Source: Betaproteobacteria bacterium
GTDB lineage: Bacteria > Pseudomonadota > Gammaproteobacteria > Burkholderiales > Casimicrobiaceae
Length of the DNA stretch: 64,000 bases
Direction of reading: 5' to 3'
NCBI GenBank assembly: GCA_013298765.1
Contig: JAAFJA010000005.1
Span: forward strand, 1 to 64,000
Shown in pieces: positions 1-8,256 of the stretch (the first letter of the stretch is position 1; each line of letters starts with the position of its first letter). Position numbers and translations under genes: made by a program. Under the pieces are notes generated by a model. It saw only the letters and a program-made list of their open reading frames with translations. It searched no databases and was not told the origin of the DNA.

Positions 1-117
1 GTTTGACCCCCATAGCTAACTGGCCCCACCCCTTCCCATCCCGAACAGGACCGTGAAACAGTTCAGCGCCAATGATAGTCAGCCTTATAGCTCGCGAAAG
101 TAGGTCAGAGTCAAACT
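1..117 (+). rRNA. rrf: 5S ribosomal RNA
   Basis: The core CCACCCCTTCCCATCCCG followed by AACAGGACCGTGAAAC is the conserved 5S loop A/helix III region in its betaproteobacterial form, and GCGAAAGTAGGTCA is the conserved 3' part. The first seven bases (GTTTGAC) pair with GTCAAAC at 110-116, closing helix I, so the gene seems complete at the window edge. It must be the last gene of an rRNA operon whose 16S and 23S genes lie upstream of the window. A terminator follows at 134-170. Confidence 0.95.
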
Positions 118-133
118 AAATTTATTCAGGCAG

Positions 134-170
134 CGCCCAGTATGGTTATCCATCTGGGCGTTTTGCTTTT
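134..170 (+). terminator. rho-independent terminator of the rRNA operon
   Basis: A 7-bp stem CGCCCAG / CTGGGCG with a 13-nt loop is followed directly by TTTTGCTTTT. It lies 17 bases after the 5S gene and before the glutaredoxin start, so it most likely ends the rRNA transcript. Confidence 0.8.
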
Positions 171-210
171 GCGCCCTAGAATCCTCGAAGAACCCTTTAA
201 AGGAACCAAT

Positions 211-528
211 ATGAGCCGCGACGTCCAGAAGGAAATCCACGACTTGGTGCACGCCAACCGAGTGGTTTTGTTCATGAAGGGTACGCCCCAGTTCCCGCAG
301 TGCGGCTTCAGTTCTGCGGCCGCCAAGATGTTGGAAATGGCCGGCTGCTCGGAATTCGCGACAGTGAATGTGTTAGCTGACAACGAAATTCGCGAGGGAG
401 TGAAGCAATACGCAAATTGGCCAACAATTCCGCAGCTCTACGTCGGCGGCGAATTTGTTGGCGGTGCGGACATCATGCGTGAATTGAGCCAGTCGGGTGA
501 GTTAACTCAACTCGTTACGGCACAATAG
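211..528 (+). CDS. grxD: monothiol glutaredoxin, Grx4/GrxD family
   Basis: A 105-residue cytosolic protein with the monothiol active site CGFS (Cys31) preceded by KGTP, the glutathione-binding WPTIPQLYV segment near residue 70 and the GGAD loop after residue 83. CGFS glutaredoxins bind a [2Fe-2S] cluster bridged with glutathione, often with a BolA partner, and pass clusters to acceptor proteins. An in-frame start at 142 would add 23 residues that lie over the rRNA terminator, so I use ATG 211, which follows an AAAGGAACC ribosome site and gives the usual family length. Function is from the family; no partner gene is adjacent. Confidence 0.95.
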   Translation: MSRDVQKEIHDLVHANRVVLFMKGTPQFPQCGFSSAAAKMLEMAGCSEFATVNVLADNEIREGVKQYANWPTIPQLYVGGEFVGGADIMRELSQSGELTQLVTAQ

Positions 529-662
529 CAAATACTGTTCCGCGTCAATCATATGCGGTTGTCGCGAGAACTTGGCGCTTGTTCGATAGTGCTCGCATTT
601 ACGCGCGAGTGTTTTTATTTTATGGATCCGCGCCCAAGAGTCGATCATCGTGTTCGGACCGA

Positions 663-1634
663 TTAGACATACTTGGCGGACTCGCGCCATGTCGCCGCGC
701 GGGCAGCAAGATATTCGTCGCGCATTCGCTCGACCACAGCGCCCACGCTCGGCGCATCCGAGATTTGTCCAACACCTTGGCTAGCGCCCCAAATATCGCG
801 CCAAGCTTTTGTGTGCGCGCCGCCAAAGCTCATTTGTGATTTGTTTCCGCTCGCAAGTTGCTCTGGGTCGAGTCCTGCGCGTTCGATGGAGCCGCGAAGA
901 TAGTTTCCAAGAATGCCAGTGAACAAGGACGAGTAGACAATATCTTTCGCGGTTGACGCCACGACCATGTCCTTGTACTCACTCACCGCGCGCGCTTCTG
1001 CGGTAGTGATGAACCGTGTACCCACGTAAGCAAAGTCAGCGCCTATCGCTTGCGCGGCAAGCGCGGTTGCACCGTGCGCGATCAAGCCGGACAACGCGAT
1101 CGGACCATCGTAGGACTGACGTACTTTACGCGAGAGCGCGAAAGGAAAGAGCGCTTCAGCGTGTCCGCCTGCACCGCTACACACCAGAATCAATCCATCC
1201 ACGCCTGCTTCAAGCGCCTTCTCTGCGTGGCGAACAGAAATCACGTCGTGGAAAACGAGCGCGCCCCACGCATGCGCTTGTTTCACCACATCTCCTGGCG
1301 CCCGAAGCGATGTAATCAGCATCGGAACTCGATACTTTTCGCAGGCGAACATGTCGTGTTCTAGGCGATCATTGCTCGCGTGAACAATCTGGTTCACCGC
1401 AAAAGGCGCAATCCGCCGTTCAGGTTCAACCTCACGTGCCCGATCAAGCGTCTCTACGATTTCTGCGAGCAATTCGTCCAGTTGCTCTTTCGGCCGTGCG
1501 TTCAACGCGGGAAATGAACCAACGATTCCGGCGAGACACTGAGCGATCACTAGTGGCGGGTGCGAGATGATGAAGAGCGGCGCGCCAATCATCGGCAAAA
1601 CTAAACGATCACGAAACAGATTTGGAATTGGCAT
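663..1634 (-). CDS. nitronate monooxygenase / 2-nitropropane dioxygenase-like flavoprotein
   Basis: A 323-residue TIM-barrel FMN enzyme of the NMO family. Visible family marks are the N-terminal LVLPMIGAPLFIIS barrel strand, SGAGGHAE near residue 155 (the Gly-His region next to the flavin), ALSGLIAHG and GADFAYVGTRF (phosphate-binding end of the barrel). Known members oxidise nitronates, but many homologues have unknown substrates, so the exact reaction is not settled. It is divergent from the acyl-CoA dehydrogenase pair that starts 50 bp away, so the two units may share a control region. The 134 bp between grxD and this gene's stop holds nothing I recognise. Confidence 0.85.
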   Translation of the reverse strand: MPIPNLFRDRLVLPMIGAPLFIISHPPLVIAQCLAGIVGSFPALNARPKEQLDELLAEIVETLDRAREVEPERRIAPFAVNQIVHASNDRLEHDMFACEKYRVPMLITSLRAPGDVVKQAHAWGALVFHDVISVRHAEKALEAGVDGLILVCSGAGGHAEALFPFALSRKVRQSYDGPIALSGLIAHGATALAAQAIGADFAYVGTRFITTAEARAVSEYKDMVVASTAKDIVYSSLFTGILGNYLRGSIERAGLDPEQLASGNKSQMSFGGAHTKAWRDIWGASQGVGQISDAPSVGAVVERMRDEYLAARAATWRESAKYV

Positions 1635-1684
1635 GCAAATGTGTATCGCGCTTCTGGGAGAATTGAACGCGAAGGAAGGTCACT

Positions 1685-2893
1685 ATGGATTTACGCTACA
1701 ACGACGAACAACGCGCGTTCGCACAGGAAGTGCGGGAGTTTACGCGAGCGAATTTGGATCCGTCTGTCGCGAAGAAAGTGCTGGAAGGCGCCCGACTCAG
1801 TCGCGAAGACTATTTAGCTTGGCACCGCGCACTTTACAAAAAAGGCTGGGTCGGCGTGGGTTGGCCCACGGCTTTTGGCGGCACTGGATGGAACTCAACT
1901 CAGCAGCACATCTTCGACGAGGTGACCGCTGACGAGGGTGCGCCGCAATTGATGCCTTTCGGTTTGCGCATGGTTGCGCCCGTCATCATGGCCTTCGGCA
2001 ACAAAACACAGCAAGATCACTACCTGCCAAAGATTCTCTCGGGCGAGCATTGGTGGTGCCAGGGCTACAGCGAACCGGGCTCAGGCTCAGATCTCGCGTC
2101 GCTCAAGACAAAGGCCGAACGAAGCAAAGACGCTGATGGCGCGCATTACATCGTCAACGGCCAAAAAACGTGGACGACGCTGGGCCAACACGCCGATTGG
2201 ATCTTCTGCCTCGTTCGCACTTCTACAGACGGCCGCCAGCAAGAAGGTATCTCCTTCTTACTCATCGACATGAAGAGTCCAGGCGTTACTGTGCGCCCCA
2301 TCATCATGCTCGACCAAGAGCATGAAGTGAACGAAGTCTGGTTCGACAACGTACGTGTACCTGCTGAAAATTTAATCGGCGAAGAAAACAAAGGTTGGAC
2401 CTACGCGAAATTTCTGCTTTCGCACGAGCGCACTGGAATCGCAGGCGTAGGCCGCTGCAAGCGCATCGTGAAACGACTCCATCACGTTGCCAAACAAGCA
2501 ACCGCAAACGGACAACCGCTCATTGAAGATGTTCGTTTCCGCGACCGGCTTGCACAGGCAGAGATCGAGCTTCGCGCTCTCGAGATCACGCTGCTACGCG
2601 TGCTGGATGCTGAACGCGAAAAACGTGCCCCCGGCCCAGAAGCATCGTTGCTAAAGATTAAAGGTTCGGAAATTCAGCAAACCTTGACCGAGCTCACGAT
2701 GATGGCTGCAGGACCTGCAGCGCTGCCTTACGTGCGCGAAGGCGAGCACGAGGCGCAGGATGTCGCATGGCTTTCAGACGAAGCCTATCGCTACGCAACC
2801 GGCACCTATTTCAACTTCCGCAAGACGACGATTTACGGTGGATCAAACGAGATTCAACGAAATATCGTCACTCAACTGGTTCTCGGACTTTAA
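1685..2893 (+). CDS. acyl-CoA dehydrogenase, large subunit of a PimC/PimD-like pair
   Basis: 402 residues with the acyl-CoA dehydrogenase fold: N-terminal helical domain, the flavin-contact segment QGYSEPGSGSDLASL near residue 140, and the C-terminal helical domain ending IYGGSNEIQRNIV. It would oxidise an acyl-CoA at the alpha-beta bond and pass electrons to ETF. Start ATG 1685 follows GAAGGAAGG. The next gene, another acyl-CoA dehydrogenase, begins 2 bp after the stop, so they are probably co-translated and form a hetero-oligomer as PimC/PimD-type pairs do. At the position where medium-chain enzymes carry the catalytic Glu (Tyr-Glu-Gly) this protein has Tyr-Gly-Gly, so the base must come from elsewhere. 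Substrate is unknown; dicarboxylic or branched acyl-CoAs are possible. Confidence 0.9.
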   Translation: MDLRYNDEQRAFAQEVREFTRANLDPSVAKKVLEGARLSREDYLAWHRALYKKGWVGVGWPTAFGGTGWNSTQQHIFDEVTADEGAPQLMPFGLRMVAPVIMAFGNKTQQDHYLPKILSGEHWWCQGYSEPGSGSDLASLKTKAERSKDADGAHYIVNGQKTWTTLGQHADWIFCLVRTSTDGRQQEGISFLLIDMKSPGVTVRPIIMLDQEHEVNEVWFDNVRVPAENLIGEENKGWTYAKFLLSHERTGIAGVGRCKRIVKRLHHVAKQATANGQPLIEDVRFRDRLAQAEIELRALEITLLRVLDAEREKRAPGPEASLLKIKGSEIQQTLTELTMMAAGPAALPYVREGEHEAQDVAWLSDEAYRYATGTYFNFRKTTIYGGSNEIQRNIVTQLVLGL

Positions 2894-2895
2894 GC

Positions 2896-4017
2896 ATGAA
2901 TTTCTCTCTCAACGACGAACAGACCGCGCTTAAAGATACGCTCGCGAAGTTCATCGAACGCGACTACAGTTTCGACCAACGATGGAAGATCACGGAAAGC
3001 GATGTGGGTTGGTCGCGCGAACACTGGAACAAACTCGCTGAAATCGGCGCGATGGCGCTCCCTGTCGCCGAAAATGACGGCGGGTTAGGTGGCAGCGGTG
3101 TCGATACGATGGTGGTCATGGAACAACTCGGTCGTGGCCTCGTCGTTGAACCCTATATCGGATGCGTGATTCTCCCGGTCGCCCTGCTAACCCAGGGCGC
3201 GAGTGACATCGAACGCGCGGGACTCCTGGAGCGTATCGGATCAGGCGAATCAATGGTTGCGTTCGCGCACACAGACGCGGGCTCCCGCTACGAACGCGAG
3301 CAGCTCAAGACGCGCGCAACGTTCGCCAATGGCGCGTACAGCATCACAGGCAAAAAAATCGCCGTGCTCGGCGGAGACTGCGCGGAGCTCTTGCTGGTGA
3401 GCGCAAAAGTCGGCCAAGACGCCGCCGCTTCGCTTTTTCTCGTGCAGACGAGCGCGTCAGGCGTGACCCGCTTTCCGTATCCCATGCAAGACGCGCAACG
3501 TGGCGCCGATATCTCGTTCGTAAACGCGCCTGCAGTGCTCTTGGGCGAGCGCGCGAGCGCGCAAGCCGCGATTGACTACGCGCTTGACGCGGCATGCGCT
3601 GCGCTTTCGGCTGAAGCAATCGGCGTGATGAGCGAACTGCAAAAGATCACCGTTGAATACCTAAAGACACGCAAGCAATTTGGTCGTGCCATTGGAATGA
3701 ACCAAGCACTGCAGCATCGTGCAGTCGACATGCTCATGCACCTCGAAATGTCGCGTTCAATGGCGATGGAAGCGGCTGTAGCGATGAGCGCGCCCGACGC
3801 GAAAGCGCGCGCAAAGTCCGTTTCAGCCGCAAAGGTATTGATTGGACAGGCATGCAGATTCGTTGGCCAGCAGGCGGTCCAGCTGCACGGCGGTATCGGC
3901 GTTACGCACGAGCTCAATGTCTCGCACTATTTCAAGCGACTCACGATGATTGGCGCGAGCTTTGGCGATTGCGATTGGCATCTGGCGCGATACGGCGAAA
4001 GCCTTCTCGCCGCGTAG
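2896..4017 (+). CDS. acyl-CoA dehydrogenase, small subunit of a PimC/PimD-like pair
   Basis: 373 residues when started at ATG 2896, two bases after the partner's stop; a longer in-frame reading from 2767 lies inside that partner and is rejected. N-terminal domain MNFSLNDEQTALKDTLAKF, then the family's GWSREHW motif and ALPVAENDGGLGG near residue 60. The C-terminal domain carries TRKQFGRAIG and QLHGGIGVTHEL, the usual flavin/CoA-contact segments. The middle beta domain is shorter and less conserved than in the partner, as is common in the small subunit of such pairs. Likely role: second half of a heteromeric acyl-CoA dehydrogenase. Adjacent bioY makes a pimeloyl-CoA link tempting but unproven. 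Confidence 0.88.
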   Translation: MNFSLNDEQTALKDTLAKFIERDYSFDQRWKITESDVGWSREHWNKLAEIGAMALPVAENDGGLGGSGVDTMVVMEQLGRGLVVEPYIGCVILPVALLTQGASDIERAGLLERIGSGESMVAFAHTDAGSRYEREQLKTRATFANGAYSITGKKIAVLGGDCAELLLVSAKVGQDAAASLFLVQTSASGVTRFPYPMQDAQRGADISFVNAPAVLLGERASAQAAIDYALDAACAALSAEAIGVMSELQKITVEYLKTRKQFGRAIGMNQALQHRAVDMLMHLEMSRSMAMEAAVAMSAPDAKARAKSVSAAKVLIGQACRFVGQQAVQLHGGIGVTHELNVSHYFKRLTMIGASFGDCDWHLARYGESLLAA

Positions 4018-4054
4018 TTTACGCAAACAACTTTTGCAGAAGAACCCAGCGTAG

Positions 4055-4116
4055 ATTGGCGCTAGAAAAAATCTAGAGAGATCTTGAATCAATATATTTT
4101 CGTGCGCTAGCCCAAG
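4055..4116. repeat. dispersed inverted-repeat element, copy E
   Basis: ATTGGCGCTAG on the left and GCTAGCCCAA on the right (4106-4115) are separated by about 40 unrelated, AT-rich bases. It lies between two convergent genes. See the finding on the GGGCTAGC element family; this copy has two mismatches in its left arm. Confidence 0.55.
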
Positions 4117-4141
4117 AGAAACACGCTTTATCGAAAAGAGT

Positions 4142-4663
4142 TTATCGTGCGCCCCGATGCCATGCCATCGCAATATCGTCGATGAACTCGCCCGAAGGAA
4201 GCTTGATCACGCGACACAGTCGCCCTTCTGCCACGAAGCCGCACGATTGGTAGAGCCGTATCGCGCGCGTGTTCGTCGAACGAACCAACAGCTCGATTTT
4301 TTCAAGGCGCTCGTTTTCCGAAGCCCACGCAACCAATGCGTTCATCAGAAGACGGCCAACGCCCCGACTCGTATGACCCGGATGCACGACAATGGTCAAG
4401 CGAAACACGTGGGCGCACTGAATAAGCGGCATCGGATCAAGCAGCGCGTGCCCGACAAGCGAGCCCTGAGCGTCGACTGCAACGAGATAGCGCCCGTGCA
4501 TGCCCGGCGACTCGAGTTGCTCGATTCGCGCGGTGAACGTTTCATCGCGCAACTCTTCCGGCTTTGAGCGCAACAGGCCAGGTGTCCGCGCAGTCTCACG
4601 TTCCGCAGCCGCCAGATATTGCGCATCTTCGACCCTCGCGGCGCGCACGCTAAATTCGCTCAC
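4142..4663 (-). CDS. GNAT-family N-acetyltransferase
   Basis: 173 residues, GTG start at 4663. The fold is shown by LTIVVHPGHTSRGVGRLLM (beta4 and the acetyl-CoA pyrophosphate loop, R/Q-x-x-G-x-G/A type), followed by LLVRSTNTRAIRLYQSCGF, the typical C-terminal arm, and VIKLPSGEFIDDIAM. It would transfer an acetyl group from acetyl-CoA to an amine; the acceptor cannot be told. It starts 15 bp after the pgk stop on the same strand, so it is probably the last gene of the tkt-gap-...-pgk transcription unit. Confidence 0.85.
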   Translation of the reverse strand: MSEFSVRAARVEDAQYLAAAERETARTPGLLRSKPEELRDETFTARIEQLESPGMHGRYLVAVDAQGSLVGHALLDPMPLIQCAHVFRLTIVVHPGHTSRGVGRLLMNALVAWASENERLEKIELLVRSTNTRAIRLYQSCGFVAEGRLCRVIKLPSGEFIDDIAMAWHRGAR

Positions 4664-4678
4664 GATTCTACGCTCGAA

Positions 4679-5866
4679 TTAGCCAGCGCTCGCGCGTTGC
4701 TCTAGAACTGCCACGGCTGGCAGCGTTTTGCCTTCAAGAAACTCGAGGAACGCACCGCCCGCAGTGGAGATGTAGCTCACCTCGTCTGCAATGCCAAATT
4801 TGTTGATGGCTGCAATCGTGTCGCCGCCACCTGCAATCGAGAACGCATCGGAGTCCGCAATCGCCCTCGCAATCGCCTTTGTTCCGCCAGCGAATTGATC
4901 AAATTCGAATACCCCCACCGGGCCATTCCAGACGATCGTCCCCGCGCTTGCAAGGAGTTTCGCAAGCATCTCTCCACTTTTCGGGCCAATGTCGAGGATC
5001 ATGTCGTCCGCGCTAACTTCATCCAGCCCTTTGGTTGTCGCTGCCGCGCTCGAAGAAAACTCCTTCGCACAAACGACATCAACCGGCAGCGGCACCGACG
5101 CCCCGCGCGCCGCCAACTTATCGATAATCTTTTTCGCCTCTGCGATGAGATCGGCCTCGGCAAGAGACTTTCCAATCGGTTTGCCTTCCGCCAGCAGAAA
5201 CGTGTTGGCGATCCCGCCGCCCACAATTAACTGATCCACTCTATCGGCAAGCGAATCAAGAATGGTTAGCTTGGTTGATACCTTTGAGCCCGCGACGATC
5301 GCCACAAGCGGTCGCTTCGGATTACCGAGCGCATTTCCGAGCGCTTCGAGCTCACCCGCCATCAACGGCCCAGCACACGCAATCGGCGCGAACCGCGCGA
5401 TGCCTTCTGTGGTTGCTTCCGCGCGATGCGCAGTACCAAACGCGTCGTTGGCGTACACATCGCAGAGTGCGGCCATTTTCCTGGCGAGCGCCTCGTCGTT
5501 TTTCTTCTCACCTTTGTTGCCGCGACAGTTTTCGAGCAAGACAACCTCGCCAGCCGCGACCGTGAAACCGCCGTCCACCCAATTTGAGATGAGACGCACG
5601 TCGCGCCCGAGAAGCTCGCCCAAGCGCGCGGCAATGGGTGCGAGAGAGTCTTCCGCCTTGAGTTCGCCCTCTGTAGGCCGACCAAGATGCGAGGTGACCA
5701 TCACTGCTGCGCCCGCCTTGAGCGCGTACGCAATGCCTGGCACCGAGGCGCGAATACGCGTGTCATCGGTGATGCGGCCCGCGTCGTCCTGCGGCACATT
5801 GAGATCAGCGCGGATGAAAACTCGCTTGTTGTTCAGATCGAGGTCGGTGAGGCGAAGAAATTTCAT
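4679..5866 (-). CDS. pgk: phosphoglycerate kinase
   Basis: 395 residues, full family length. Motifs in order: [13 protein letters not shown] near residue 15 (3-phosphoglycerate site), TSHLGRPT near 60, [13 protein letters not shown] near 195, NGPVGVFE near 310 and [12 protein letters not shown] near 345 (nucleotide-binding P-loop-like segment). It interconverts 1,3-bisphosphoglycerate plus ADP and 3-phosphoglycerate plus ATP in the cytosol. It is preceded by bioY with a 15-bp gap. In related bacteria pgk normally follows gap directly; here a GNAT gene and bioY sit between. Confidence 0.98.
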   Translation of the reverse strand: MKFLRLTDLDLNNKRVFIRADLNVPQDDAGRITDDTRIRASVPGIAYALKAGAAVMVTSHLGRPTEGELKAEDSLAPIAARLGELLGRDVRLISNWVDGGFTVAAGEVVLLENCRGNKGEKKNDEALARKMAALCDVYANDAFGTAHRAEATTEGIARFAPIACAGPLMAGELEALGNALGNPKRPLVAIVAGSKVSTKLTILDSLADRVDQLIVGGGIANTFLLAEGKPIGKSLAEADLIAEAKKIIDKLAARGASVPLPVDVVCAKEFSSSAAATTKGLDEVSADDMILDIGPKSGEMLAKLLASAGTIVWNGPVGVFEFDQFAGGTKAIARAIADSDAFSIAGGGDTIAAINKFGIADEVSYISTAGGAFLEFLEGKTLPAVAVLEQRASAG

Positions 5867-5881
5867 AATTCGAATACCAAT

Positions 5882-6469
5882 CTATTTGAGCTTCGCGAGG
5901 AGTTTCCACGCGAGCGGAAGCGAAACAAGGCCGAGGAGCGTCTTGAAAAGTGTGGCCGCCCAGAAGGGGGCCACGCCACCGATCCATGCCTTGTTTGCTC
6001 CAATCAAACTCGCGAGCCATGCAAAGCCAAACGCAAAAACAATTGCGTGGCCGATCGTCATCGCAAACGCTGCACGAGTGAAACTTCGATCAAAACCGCG
6101 CTCCGCGAGCCAGCCCATCACCACCGCAGCGGCAACAAATCCAAGCAGATATCCACCCGTCGGCCCCATCATGTACGACAGACCGAGCCCCTTTTCAGGT
6201 GTGCCCGCAAATACGGGCAGACCGAACGCGCCTTGGGCAACATAAAGCAGCATCGTCGCGCCCGCCAGCCGCCAGCCGTACGCCATGCCTAGCACCAGCA
6301 CGACATAGGTTTGCATCGTCATCGGTACAGGCCAAAACGGGATTTGGATCTTCGCGGAGATCGTGAGCAGGAGCGTTCCAACGAGCGCGAGCAGCACGTC
6401 GCGCATCAGCTTCGAGGATGGAGAAGCGGTGGGCCAAAGGAAGGAGGCGAGTGTTGTCATTCGTGTCAT
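5882..6469 (-). CDS. bioY: biotin transporter BioY (ECF S-component)
   Basis: 195 residues, very hydrophobic, about six membrane segments. Family marks are SAKIQIPFWPVPMTMQTY near residue 40, GLPVFAG, and MMGPTGGYLLGF near residue 100, the substrate-binding region of BioY. It imports biotin, alone or with an EcfAT module; no ATPase or EcfT partner is nearby. Start is uncertain: ATG 6469 or ATG 6460 three codons later, neither with a strong ribosome site. It lies between a GNAT gene (22-bp gap) and pgk (15-bp gap), so it probably depends on their transcript. Confidence 0.92.
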   Translation of the reverse strand: MTRMTTLASFLWPTASPSSKLMRDVLLALVGTLLLTISAKIQIPFWPVPMTMQTYVVLVLGMAYGWRLAGATMLLYVAQGAFGLPVFAGTPEKGLGLSYMMGPTGGYLLGFVAAAVVMGWLAERGFDRSFTRAAFAMTIGHAIVFAFGFAWLASLIGANKAWIGGVAPFWAATLFKTLLGLVSLPLAWKLLAKLK

Positions 6470-6491
6470 TTTTTAACGTTGTGAATGGGAA

Positions 6492-7010
6492 TCAAATGCT
6501 AGAGGATCGCCCAGGTCGATAAACCATATCAATGATGTCGGAGCGATTCCCGTCAAGCTTCCACGCGCCCACTCGACGACCTTCTTCAATGAAACCCACA
6601 CGCGTGTAGAGACGATAAGCTCGCTCGTTGTGGCTGTAGACCGAGAGCTCAATGCGCTCCCAGCGCGACCCACAAGCTGCAATCGCCGCGCGAATCAAAT
6701 GTTCGCCGATGCCTTGCCCGCGCGCGCTGGGCACGAGCAACATACCCAACGTCGCATTGTGTTGCTGCGCGCCAATACGAGGCGGGGCCGAGGGTGAGAT
6801 GTCACACATCCCCACCATTTGATCGCCGTCAACAGCAACGAAGTGCGGGAACCCTGCGCTCACATGCGCTGCGTGATAGCCGAGCGCTTCGCCGACTGGG
6901 ATGGGCTCAGTGATGGATAGATGAATCCGCTCACTGAACACAGGATTCAAACAATCAATGATGAGCGAAGGCAAATCATGCAGCGTGGTGGCGCGAACAG
7001 TAACGGGCAT
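6492..7010 (-). CDS. GNAT-family N-acetyltransferase
   Basis: 172 residues from ATG 7010, chosen because GAGAGG lies just upstream; the longer in-frame reading to 7139 adds a basic stretch unlike the family. TLGMLLVPSARGQGIGEHLI is the acetyl-CoA loop (R-G-Q-G-I-G) near residue 95, and ELSVYSHNERAYRLYTRVGF is the typical C-terminal region. Substrate unknown. It is not a close copy of the GNAT gene at 4142-4663, although both lie in the same minus-strand gene run. Confidence 0.85.
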   Translation of the reverse strand: MPVTVRATTLHDLPSLIIDCLNPVFSERIHLSITEPIPVGEALGYHAAHVSAGFPHFVAVDGDQMVGMCDISPSAPPRIGAQQHNATLGMLLVPSARGQGIGEHLIRAAIAACGSRWERIELSVYSHNERAYRLYTRVGFIEEGRRVGAWKLDGNRSDIIDMVYRPGRSSSI

Positions 7011-7166
7011 TTGCCTCTCCGTTGTGTTGACTGTTTTTAGAGTTATGAGACATGCACGCGAGCGCAGAAGAATCACCCTCTTGCGCCGCACTCGCCCATA
7101 AGCTCGGCCCGCCTCAACAAAATGAGCGCTCGGATACACGCATCCAAGCAGAAAAGTCAGTAGTAA

Positions 7167-8174
7167 TTACTTTGCGTTGACGAGCGCAACTGTCGTGTCG
7201 AGCATGCGGTTACTGAAACCCCACTCGTTGTCGTACCACGAGCAAACCTTCACCAGACGACCGGAAACTTTGGTGCACGTTGCATCAAACACCGATGAAC
7301 GCGGATCGTGGTTAAAGTCGCTTGACACCAGCGGCCCATCGCTATAACCAAGGATATTCTTGAGCGCGCCATCAGCGGCAGCCTTCATGATCTGATTGAC
7401 TTCGGCCACAGTCGTGTCGCGCGCTGCAACAAACGAAAGATCAACGAATGAAACGTTGATCGTCGGTACGCGCACGGAGAAGCCGTCGAGCTTGCCATTG
7501 AGCTCCGGCAACACAAGACCAACCGCCGCGGCCGCGCCGGTTTTGGTTGGGATCATGTTGTGTGCGGCAGCACGTGCACGACGAAGATCTTTGTGGAACA
7601 CATCGGTGAGCACTTGATCGTTGGTGTAGCTGTGAATGGTGTTCATCAAACCATTCACGATGCCGACTTGCTCATGGAGCACCTTCGCCAGCGGGGCGAG
7701 GCAGTTCGTAGTGCAGCTCGCATTCGATATTACGGTGTCGCTTGCTTTAAGTGTTTGATGGTTGACGCCGTAGACGACAGTGCCATCAACATCTTTCTCA
7801 CCGGGCGCAGAAATGATCACCTTCTTCGCGCCGCCTGCCAGATGTGCTTTCGCTTTCTCTTTACTGGTGAAAAGCCCCGTGCACTCGAGAACAACATCAA
7901 CGCCAACTGAACCCCACGGGATTTCCGCTGGATTGCGAATGGCGAACACTTTGATCTTGTCTCCCTCAATCATGAGGTGTTCACCATCAACCGCCACCTT
8001 CTTCGAGAACTTGCCGTGCGCAGTGTCAAAGCGTGTGAGGTGCGCATTGGTTTCGGAATCGCCCAGGTCATTGATTGCGACGATTTCGATATCGGTACGA
8101 CCCGATTCGTAGAGCGCGCGAAGGATGTTGCGTCCGATGCGACCGTAGCCGTTGATGCCAACTTTGATTGCCAT
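7167..8174 (-). CDS. gap: glyceraldehyde-3-phosphate dehydrogenase, type I
   Basis: 335 residues from ATG 8174 ([15 protein letters not shown]); an in-frame extension to 8306 runs over intergenic hairpins and is rejected. NAD-binding GYGRIGR at residues 8-14, catalytic Cys in [12 protein letters not shown] near 150, HSYTNDQ near 177, and the C-terminal [13 protein letters not shown]. It oxidises glyceraldehyde 3-phosphate to 1,3-bisphosphoglycerate. It follows tkt on the same strand, as in the tkt-gap-pgk clusters of other betaproteobacteria. The 156 bp downstream, before the GNAT gene, holds nothing I recognise. Confidence 0.98.
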   Translation of the reverse strand: MAIKVGINGYGRIGRNILRALYESGRTDIEIVAINDLGDSETNAHLTRFDTAHGKFSKKVAVDGEHLMIEGDKIKVFAIRNPAEIPWGSVGVDVVLECTGLFTSKEKAKAHLAGGAKKVIISAPGEKDVDGTVVYGVNHQTLKASDTVISNASCTTNCLAPLAKVLHEQVGIVNGLMNTIHSYTNDQVLTDVFHKDLRRARAAAHNMIPTKTGAAAAVGLVLPELNGKLDGFSVRVPTINVSFVDLSFVAARDTTVAEVNQIMKAAADGALKNILGYSDGPLVSSDFNHDPRSSVFDATCTKVSGRLVKVCSWYDNEWGFSNRMLDTTVALVNAK

Positions 8175-8192
8175 TTTCGTTTCCCGTAGAGG

Positions 8193-8244
8193 GTGGGCAC
8201 TTTCTGCCCACACGTTCATGAATGGTGAGCACCAAGTGCTCACC
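8193..8244. repeat. paired hairpins between tkt and gap
   Basis: Two palindromes lie side by side: GTGGGCA-ctttc-TGCCCAC (8193-8211) and GGTGAGCAC-caa-GTGCTCACC (8224-8244). Their similar GTGGGCA/GTGAGCA arms suggest a REP-type pair rather than a terminator, since there is no T tract. In the mRNA they could stabilise or separate the tkt and gap parts. Confidence 0.65.
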
Positions 8245-8256
8245 GTAGCCAAAAAA

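Noticed and set aside
5262-6245. Plus-strand reading of 327 codons opposite pgk and bioY
   Set aside because: Runs antisense across two clear genes; Ser/Arg/Ala-rich composition typical of a shadow frame.
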